13,959 nt of DNA from the NCBI GenBank assembly GCA_029934165.1, contig JAOZMU010000035.1:1-13959 (forward strand). The letters are read 5' to 3'. This document shows, one piece after another, positions 7,702 to 13,959 of this stretch (position 1 is the first letter of the stretch; every line of letters starts with the position of its first letter). Source of the DNA: Bacteroidales bacterium. Lineage in GTDB: Bacteria > Bacteroidota > Bacteroidia > Bacteroidales > JAOZMU01. A program made the translations under genes and the position numbers. Below the pieces are notes generated by a model, which was given only the letters and a program-made list of their open reading frames with translations, did not search any database and was not told the DNA's origin.

Positions 7702-10700
7702 TTATCTAATAATTGAAATTGTGCCAGAAACAGGTTTTCGTTCTGGGTTGTTTAGGTTTATGATATAATAGTATGTGCCCATCGGCAGCGGTTTTCCGTT
7801 GAATGTTCCGTCCCAGTTTTCGCTATTTGCCCGCAACGAAGCTACTTTTTTGCCAAATCTATCGAAAACCTCAATAACAGCTTCAGGAAAAAGCTCTATT
7901 CCGCTCATTATCCAAGTGTCGTTTATGCCATCGTCGTTTGGTGTAAACGAGTTAACAATCTCAAAACAAGTTTCGTACAGAATCTCTATTTCGAGTTCTT
8001 TTTCAATTTTACAATCGTGGCTATCCGTAATTTCGACAGGATAAACGCCGGCTTGCAAGTCGGATAAAAAATCGTTATCAGTCGAGAAATCTGTCCAGAC
8101 GACCAAATATGGCGAAGTGCCACCTTGCACATTTAGTTCTACGCTTCCGTTGTGAACAATATCGCAACTTGCCGGAACAATGTTTGGAGCTATGTCGAGT
8201 TCTTCGGGTTCGACAACCTCAATAGATTGCTCGACAAGACAATTGTTTGCATCTCTGATAGTTACATCGTACCGACCATCTAAAAGATTCTGTATGTCTG
8301 GCGTTGTTTCGTCTGTTGACCATCGTATGTCGTAAGGCAAAATTCCGCCCAGTATTTCCAAATCTATCGAACCATCTTTGGCTCCATGACAGCTATAATA
8401 TACCGAAGGAAACAATTGTAACTCAAAAGGTTGTAAGATTATTATGGTATCTGTTTTTGCACATAAATTATTGTCTGTTATTGCTACTGTATAATATCCT
8501 GCTTCAAGACCAAAAATACCTGGCGATTGTGCGCCATTCGACCATAAATAATTATAAGGAGGAAGTCCGCCACTAACACTCAGGTTTACAGCACCGTTTG
8601 TGCCGCCAAAGCATAAAATATCTGTTTTTGTATTTTGGCTCACAATCGGGGCTGGCTCAATAATTTCAACCGTATCCGATATAGTGCAATTATTTTCATC
8701 TGTTACAAGAACGCTATATTCGCCAGATGTTAAACTATTGATATTCTGTGTCTTCTCGCCGTTAGACCATAAATAATTATAAGGCAAAACACCACCCGAA
8801 ACAGAAATATCTATTGTGCCATTGGCGTTTCCGCTGCAAAGATTGTTTGCTTTTATAAGTTCTAAATCAAGCGGTAAATCTGGCTGAGTAACAACAAAAG
8901 TGCTATCGAATGTGCAAAGATTGGCATCTACTGCAAGAATAGTGTAACTACCTGCTTTAATGGAATATAGGTTTTCATTTTTCGAGCCTGTCGACCAAGT
9001 AAATTCATAAGGTTTGATACCTCCAGTAACCATTAAAAGTATTGAACCTGAGCGTTGGTCAAAACAGTCCACATCTGTTATTTGCGAATTGGCAATTTTA
9101 AACTTAAAAGTTGGCTGTTCAATCACTACGTAATTACTTCTTACACAACCATTTCCATCGGTTACAAAAACATCGTAAACGCCGGCTTTCAAATCGGCAA
9201 CATCTTCGGTTGTTTCTCCATTCGACCAAAGAAACTCGTAAGGAACGCTACCTCCCGAAACCGTCAAATCTATAAATCCAGAGGAATCGTTTTTGCAGTT
9301 TACGTGGTAATCGTCAAAGTCTAAGTGAATTGGCTCGTTGGGCTGAACCAACCGAATGCTGTCTTGCTTTGTGCAACCATTTTTGTCGGTAACGATTAAG
9401 CTGTATGTACCATTTGTCAAACTCGAAATGTACGGAGTTGTTTCTCCATTCGACCATTGATAAAAATAATCTCGCGTACCACCAGCAACCGAAGAAAATA
9501 CTTTTCCTGTTGGTTCGTTGTGGCAGCTAATATTTTCGGGTATTAATTGCAATTCCAAAACAGAATCGGGTTGGCTGACAACAAAAAATGTGTCGGTTTT
9601 GCAACCATTTGTGTCGGTAACAAAAACGTGATATTGCCCAATAGTCAGGCTATCAACGTTTTTTGTTTTATCGTTATTAGACCAACTATAAAAATACGGC
9701 TCTGTTCCGCCACCAACAAACAATTCTATTTCTCCGTCGTTTCCGCCTCGGCAGTTTACATCTGATATTCTGCCTTGCACGATAGATAAATCGTAGGCTG
9801 GCTCGGTGATTGTCCCTGTTGCCATCTCGACACAGCCAGAATTATCTGTTACGGTTACAGAATATTCGCCTGCTGGCAAATCATAAATATCTTGAGTTAT
9901 TGCTCCTGTTGACCAAACGTAGGAATAGCTTGGAATTCCGCCATAAACAGAAAGATTTAAACTACCGTCTGTTCCGCCATGACAATTTACGGGTTTCTCT
10001 ACGAAAGATAAAATAACAGACTCGTTCACAAACCGCGAATCGACCGTTACACAGCCATTTGCATCGGTTACTGTTGCTGTATAAAGTCCTTCGCTCAAAT
10101 TCATAATATCCTGAGTAGTAGCATTGTTAGACCATAAATAATCGTACGGACGAACACCTCCTTCAACAGACATATCTATTGAACCGTCTGAACCGCCATT
10201 GCATGCCACATTTGTTACTGCAAATGAAAGTATTACGGCAGAATCGGGTTGTGTTAATGTGTAATCGGCAGAATCGACACATAAATTAGCGTCGACAACA
10301 ACAACTTGATAACTCCCAATATACAACCCAGTTACATCTTCAGTAGTAGCACCATTCGACCAGTTAAAGGAAAATGGCGCACTTCCGCCATCAATAGAAA
10401 TTTCTATACTTCCATCGTTTCCATCGTAACAATTAATATTGTATAAGTTTGGTCGCACTATTTCTATCGGGAAAGCGGGTTGGTTGACAGTAAAAGTTTC
10501 AATAACCATACATCCATTTTGGTCTGCAACTTCGAGCGTGTACTCGCCTACAGATAAAGAAGTTATCGTTGCTTGGGTTGCTCCATTCGACCAATTGTAA
10601 GTATATGGCGGCTCACCACCAGAGGCAACAACACGTATTTCGCCGTCGTTTCCGTTTTTGCACGAAACATTGACTACCTGCTCTTCCAACTGCACCAAAG

Positions 10701-13700
10701 TATCTGATTGAGTGATAATTACAGTATCTTTTTTCTGACATCCATTTGCATCGACAACAACAACCGAAAAAGTGTCGGCACTCAGATATTCTAATAGATT
10801 TGTTGTCTGTCCATTTGCCCAAAGATACTCATAATCTGATGTTCCGCCTGTTACATTAAGTTCGATTCTGGCATCGTGTCCGCCAAAACAACTAACATGA
10901 TTGACATCTAAATCTAAAGCAAGTGGCAAAGCTGGCTGCGCGATGATAAAAGTAGTATCATATTGGCAAGAATTTGCATCAATAATTTGCAACGAATATT
11001 CGCCAGCAACAAGAGTATCAATGCTTTCGGTTGTGTCATTTGTTGACCAATAAATATCGTAAGGAAAACTTCCGCCGGAAATATTCATATTTACGGCTCC
11101 ATTATTTTCGCCAAAACATTTTACATGGTCGATTGCCAAATCTTTATACAAAACAGGAAATTGAGGTTGATTAATTTCGATGCTATCGGTTTTGACACAG
11201 CCATTTGCATCGGTAATTTCTACAAGATATTCGCCTGCCACAACATTTACAATATCTTCGGTTATCGCGCCATTCGACCATAAAAAAGAATAACCAGAAA
11301 TGCCTCCAGAAACATACAAATCGATGGCTCCCGTTGGCTCTCCGTAACACAAAACATTTGTTTGATTTTTTTCGACTGCAAGAACTTCGTCTGGTTGGGC
11401 AATTACAATTGTGTCGTGAATTATACAACGGTTGGCATCTTTCACTTCTACGATATATTCGCCCGCCGTAAGCATCTCAATATCTTCGGATTGCAAGGTA
11501 TTTGACCACTCATAATAATACGGCTCAACACCGCCAGAAACCGATAAATCTATTGTTCCGTCGCGTCCGTGGCGACATTTTACATTAGTAAATATACTAT
11601 ATGTTGTCAGTGGCGCGTCTGGCTCGCTGACAACAAACGAAGTATCTATCCGACAGCCATTCGTATCTATCGCAACGACATAATATGTATTTGCAATCAG
11701 GTTTTGTAAGTCCTCGGTTTGGCTTCCGTCCGACCAAACAAACTCAAATGGTCGGTCGCCACCAACCATCGACAAATTTATTTCGCCATCGTTTCCGGCA
11801 TAACAATTTACATTTTTTACTTTGGTGGTGTTATTGTTGAAAGAAAAAGTCGATTCGTAAACGGTGTCTTTTCCCTCATAAACACAGCCATGAGCATCGG
11901 TAATTTGAAACTCGTAAACTCCTGCTGGTAAATTGTTTATGCTTTGATTTACGGAACCCGTTGACCACAAAAAACTATAATCTGGCGTTCCACCTTCGAC
12001 ACTCAAAACAATTTCGCCGTTGGTGTTGTGCTTACATTTTAGATGCTTGGACGCGGTTAAAAAAGAGACTGGAGTTTCTGGTTGCAAAAGCTCAATGGTA
12101 TCGCGCACTTCGCAGTTGTTTGCATCTTGCATAATAACGCTATATTCGCCTGACGGAAGGTCTGTTAAATCTTCTGATTCTGAACCATTTGACCATAAAT
12201 AATTATAACCCAAAGTGCCGCCGGAAACATTCATTTGGATATTTCCGGTACTATCGCCATGGCATAAAATATCGTTACCAGACAAAAGTAATGTAATTGT
12301 ATCTGGTTCGGTAACAACAAGATTGACAGGTGGAACGGTACAATTGTTAGAATCGGTAACTACGATTTGATAATTGCCCGCCGAAAGCCCTCCAAACAGA
12401 CCATTGTTTTGCGGTGTAGCTCCATCTAAAGAAAACTCCACGTTTCCTGTTCCGCCTTGCGCAAAAAGTTGTAAACTTCCAGTAAAGTCGTTATGACACA
12501 GCAAATTAGTTAGAATAGTATCCGTAACTTCGAGAGCTGGCGGGTTTTTAATTTCCACAGTTTCCGATGAAATAGTACAGTTGTTGACATCTTTTACTTC
12601 GACAACATAATTTCCGTCTGCCAAAGACGTAAAAGATGGGCTTGCCAAAAATGTCGAACCATCTAAAGAATATCTATTTGAGCCTGTTCCGCCAACTACC
12701 TGAGTTGCAATAGTTCCGTTGTTTTCATTGTGGCAAACAACATCTTCAACTTCGATGGACGAAAAACTCAATTGGTCTGGATTTGCAATCGTAATAACAT
12801 TGGAAGTGGCCGGACAACCTGCATCATCAGTTACCATAACATAATAACTATCAGCAGTTAAGCCTGTGAAAACGCCACCATTATCAAGAAAATTAACACC
12901 GTCATCTATGGAATACAGAACATCGCCGTAAGTGTTTGATGGTGTTATGGTTATTGTTCCATCGTCAAAATCATGGCAAGTAATGTTATTTTTGCCTGAG
13001 ACTAAATCAATCGGCGACTGGGTTTGAAAGTCGATAGAATTTGTTGGAGCGGTGTTTTCGCAATTGTCAAACACAGAGCCTGAGGCATTTGCATCGAAAA
13101 GTAAAGTATAATCGCCCATTTCAAAAACCGGCGAAAAGGTCAAGATGTATGTCATGCCATAAGACGCTCCAACCTCGCAAGACGGTGAAGATATGTTTGT
13201 TATATCATAAACTCCAGCCGGACCTGTCAGCACAAAATCTGCCTCTTCGACAGTCGCACATTGCACATTTTCCGTAAAACTTACAGTTACTTTATCTGTT
13301 CCGCAAGCGTTTGTCCCAACAGTACTCCGAAGTGCCGGAGGCTCATTGTCGTAAATTAAGGCAGTGGACTCTCCGAATTCTATTTTATACCCATTGATTG
13401 ACGGTGAAAACTGACTGACATTTATAACATAAGTTTGTCCGGCATAAACCTGAACAACAGGCTCATTATTATCTCCACCATATCCGTTTGGACCTGTAAT
13501 GCCCGGCTCGCCAGAGTAGTTGCAGCTAACCTCCAACGTAGAATTATTGAAAATATCTGCACACGGATTCATTGTTAGATTAAAAACTGCCCAATCATAA
13601 TCATCATTCAAATCGTTTGGCGTTATGTTAAAAGATAAATTGCCACTTTCTACGACCGTAAAAACATACCAAACATCGTTTACTTCGCCAGACGACAAAC

Positions 13701-13884
13701 AAGACGTTGTGGAACTTATCTCATTTGGATAGTTTCCTGTATTTTGATAGGCATTTTCCTCAAAATAAACAGAACGACAAATCGGAATTGCTGCCATACA
13801 ATCTTGAACTGTTGGTACTTGTGCTTTTGCTTCTGGAAGCAATAGGACGAAAACAAAAATTATTATCGTGGCTATTTTGTACAT
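7702..13884 (-). CDS. Giant T9SS-exported SprB-repeat adhesin, first gene of the operon
   Basis: The protein has 2060 aa. Residues 1-21 are a signal peptide (MYK start, hydrophobic core, cleavage after AKA before Q22). Residues 22 to about 175 form a beta-rich head with paired Cys early on and the motif NDVWYVFTVVESGNLSFNI, resembling the PPC-like N-terminal modules of other Bacteroidetes exported proteins. Residues about 180-285 are an Ig-like (Big_5/SbsA-like) domain: PPALRSTVG ... VTVSFTENV ... YTLLFDANASGSVFDNC. Twenty-two SprB repeats span 291-1972. Residues 1973-2060 are a CHU_C type B sorting domain (SFTPNDDGIND, VFDRFGK, PMGTYYYI, final IIR). The protein is predicted to be exported by the T9SS and to act at the surface or in the extracellular matrix as an adhesin; the ligand is unknown. 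It begins the operon and shares tail and repeat order with the downstream 2131-aa protein, but has a different head. The start is set by the signal peptide. The 5' leader carries one arm of an 18-bp inverted repeat 22 bases before the ATG. Confidence 0.92.
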   Translation of the reverse strand: MYKIATIIIFVFVLLLPEAKAQVPTVQDCMAAIPICRSVYFEENAYQNTGNYPNEISSTTSCLSSGEVNDVWYVFTVVESGNLSFNITPNDLNDDYDWAVFNLTMNPCADIFNNSTLEVSCNYSGEPGITGPNGYGGDNNEPVVQVYAGQTYVINVSQFSPSINGYKIEFGESTALIYDNEPPALRSTVGTNACGTDKVTVSFTENVQCATVEEADFVLTGPAGVYDITNISSPSCEVGASYGMTYILTFSPVFEMGDYTLLFDANASGSVFDNCENTAPTNSIDFQTQSPIDLVSGKNNITCHDFDDGTITITPSNTYGDVLYSIDDGVNFLDNGGVFTGLTADSYYVMVTDDAGCPATSNVITIANPDQLSFSSIEVEDVVCHNENNGTIATQVVGGTGSNRYSLDGSTFLASPSFTSLADGNYVVEVKDVNNCTISSETVEIKNPPALEVTDTILTNLLCHNDFTGSLQLFAQGGTGNVEFSLDGATPQNNGLFGGLSAGNYQIVVTDSNNCTVPPVNLVVTEPDTITLLLSGNDILCHGDSTGNIQMNVSGGTLGYNYLWSNGSESEDLTDLPSGEYSVIMQDANNCEVRDTIELLQPETPVSFLTASKHLKCKHNTNGEIVLSVEGGTPDYSFLWSTGSVNQSINNLPAGVYEFQITDAHGCVYEGKDTVYESTFSFNNNTTKVKNVNCYAGNDGEINLSMVGGDRPFEFVWSDGSQTEDLQNLIANTYYVVAIDTNGCRIDTSFVVSEPDAPLTTYSIFTNVKCRHGRDGTIDLSVSGGVEPYYYEWSNTLQSEDIEMLTAGEYIVEVKDANRCIIHDTIVIAQPDEVLAVEKNQTNVLCYGEPTGAIDLYVSGGISGYSFLWSNGAITEDIVNVVAGEYLVEITDANGCVKTDSIEINQPQFPVLYKDLAIDHVKCFGENNGAVNMNISGGSFPYDIYWSTNDTTESIDTLVAGEYSLQIIDANSCQYDTTFIIAQPALPLALDLDVNHVSCFGGHDARIELNVTGGTSDYEYLWANGQTTNLLEYLSADTFSVVVVDANGCQKKDTVIITQSDTLVQLEEQVVNVSCKNGNDGEIRVVASGGEPPYTYNWSNGATQATITSLSVGEYTLEVADQNGCMVIETFTVNQPAFPIEIVRPNLYNINCYDGNDGSIEISIDGGSAPFSFNWSNGATTEDVTGLYIGSYQVVVVDANLCVDSADYTLTQPDSAVILSFAVTNVACNGGSDGSIDMSVEGGVRPYDYLWSNNATTQDIMNLSEGLYTATVTDANGCVTVDSRFVNESVILSFVEKPVNCHGGTDGSLNLSVYGGIPSYSYVWSTGAITQDIYDLPAGEYSVTVTDNSGCVEMATGTITEPAYDLSIVQGRISDVNCRGGNDGEIELFVGGGTEPYFYSWSNNDKTKNVDSLTIGQYHVFVTDTNGCKTDTFFVVSQPDSVLELQLIPENISCHNEPTGKVFSSVAGGTRDYFYQWSNGETTPYISSLTNGTYSLIVTDKNGCTKQDSIRLVQPNEPIHLDFDDYHVNCKNDSSGFIDLTVSGGSVPYEFLWSNGETTEDVADLKAGVYDVFVTDGNGCVRSNYVVIEQPTFKFKIANSQITDVDCFDQRSGSILLMVTGGIKPYEFTWSTGSKNENLYSIKAGSYTILAVDANLCTFDSTFVVTQPDLPLDLELIKANNLCSGNANGTIDISVSGGVLPYNYLWSNGEKTQNINSLTSGEYSVLVTDENNCTISDTVEIIEPAPIVSQNTKTDILCFGGTNGAVNLSVSGGLPPYNYLWSNGAQSPGIFGLEAGYYTVAITDNNLCAKTDTIIILQPFELQLFPSVYYSCHGAKDGSIDLEILGGILPYDIRWSTDETTPDIQNLLDGRYDVTIRDANNCLVEQSIEVVEPEELDIAPNIVPASCDIVHNGSVELNVQGGTSPYLVVWTDFSTDNDFLSDLQAGVYPVEITDSHDCKIEKELEIEILYETCFEIVNSFTPNDDGINDTWIMSGIELFPEAVIEVFDRFGKKVASLRANSENWDGTFNGKPLPMGTYYYIINLNNPERKPVSGTISIIR
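7972..13014 (-). repeat. Array of 22 SprB repeats in the 2060-aa protein, with a three-repeat superperiod
   Basis: The repeat pattern is the same as in the downstream paralogue. Repeats 1-3 form a distinct subtype in which the WSN segment is replaced by YSIDDG or (Y/F)SLDG. From repeat 6 on, every third repeat begins with F or Y. These starts are at nucleotides 11847, 11160, 10473, 9795, 9108 and 8427, giving units of 687, 687, 678, 687 and 681 bp. Repeats 5-22 match repeats 3-20 of the neighbour one for one, including the shortened linker after repeat 13 and the shortened final pair. Confidence 0.9.
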
Positions 13885-13959
13885 CTTAAAATATAATTTA
13901 ATTTAACTCAAGTTTCTGACTTCAATAACACCTTTAGTATCAAGTTGTTGCAGATGCAA
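13885..13959 (-). promoter_or_regulatory. 5' leader and partial promoter region of the giant operon
   Basis: Reading toward the gene (minus strand), the window edge starts with TTG, then 17 bp, then TACTAAAG, then GTGTTATT and the 18-bp repeat arm. A very AT-rich leader (TAAATTAAATTATATTTTAAG) leads to the ATG. If the base beyond the edge is T, TTTG and TACTAAAG would make a weak TTTG / TAnnTTTG promoter with the repeat arm near the transcript start. The upstream part is cut off, so this is tentative. Confidence 0.25.
13906..13923 (-). repeat. Right arm of the 18-bp inverted repeat, in the operon leader
   Basis: On the minus strand this reads GAAGTCAGAAACTTGAGT, identical to the plus strand at 1085-1102. 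It ends 21 bases before the ATG of the 2060-aa adhesin gene. Together the arms enclose about 12.8 kb containing only the two giant genes and their immediate flanks. Confidence 0.85.

Noticed and set aside
10613..11428. Two Cys-rich minus-strand ORFs (69 and 81 aa) that look like Cys-rich peptides
   Set aside because: They are alternative-frame readings of the SprB repeats. The Cys/Arg/Trp pattern comes from the repeated WSN and TDANGC codons read out of frame.
1529..13014. Regular spacing of near-identical short DNA segments, like a CRISPR or tandem-repeat locus
   Set aside because: The period (about 228 bp, or 687 bp for triplets) is in codons within two unbroken frames, and the segments encode the conserved SprB motifs.
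13707..13889. 60-aa plus-strand ORF at the right edge
   Set aside because: It is antisense to the signal peptide and head of the 2060-aa protein and has no features of its own.
1085..13923. The two-gene block as a composite transposon with 18-bp terminal repeats
   Set aside because: No transposase or other mobility gene lies inside, no target-site duplication is seen outside the arms, and the right arm sits inside the operon leader rather than at a neutral edge.

Overview
The window comes from a member of the Bacteroidetes (phylum Bacteroidota). Both giant reading frames end in the gliding-motility-associated C-terminal domain (CHU_C family, the type B sorting signal of the type IX secretion system, T9SS). 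Both consist mostly of SprB-type repeats, and the intergenic DNA is AT-rich with TTTG-type promoter boxes. All of these are Bacteroidetes hallmarks. The genus cannot be read from the sequence.

Layout, left to right. At 1-482 is the C-terminal half of a protein family of unknown function, with an in-frame stop at 42-44, so it is probably a broken or truncated gene. It ends in a clear hairpin terminator (492-524). A small, Lys-rich single-pass membrane protein follows (541-786). A 475-bp non-coding stretch (787-1261) holds two TTTG promoter-like boxes, several AT-rich inverted repeats and a hairpin followed by T7. The rest of the window (1262-13884, minus strand) is two giant exported adhesin-like proteins in a probable operon, 44 bp apart. 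The promoter-proximal one is 2060 aa (7702-13884) and the distal one is 2131 aa (1262-7657).

The two giants share a tail architecture: a long SprB array (22 and 20 repeats of about 76 aa, each with two Cys), then the T9SS type B sorting domain. Their heads differ. The upstream protein has a small beta-sandwich-like head plus an Ig-like domain. The downstream one has a beta-propeller-like head, a PKD domain and an Ig-like domain. The last 18 repeats are collinear one for one, so the genes are an old tandem duplication with different heads. The arrays also have a higher-order period: every third repeat starts with an aromatic residue and has a one-residue-longer lead to its first Cys, giving a unit of 226-229 codons.

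The main unexplained DNA signal is a perfect 18-bp inverted repeat, GAAGTCAGAAACTTGAGT, at 1085-1102 (+) and 13906-13923 (-). It brackets exactly the two-gene block. On the right it lies in the 5' leader of the operon. On the left it lies just after a promoter-like sequence that points into the non-coding region. It could mark an invertible or once-inverted segment, a shared leader element, or a small RNA that mimics the leader. No transposase, recombinase, RNA gene or CRISPR array is visible.
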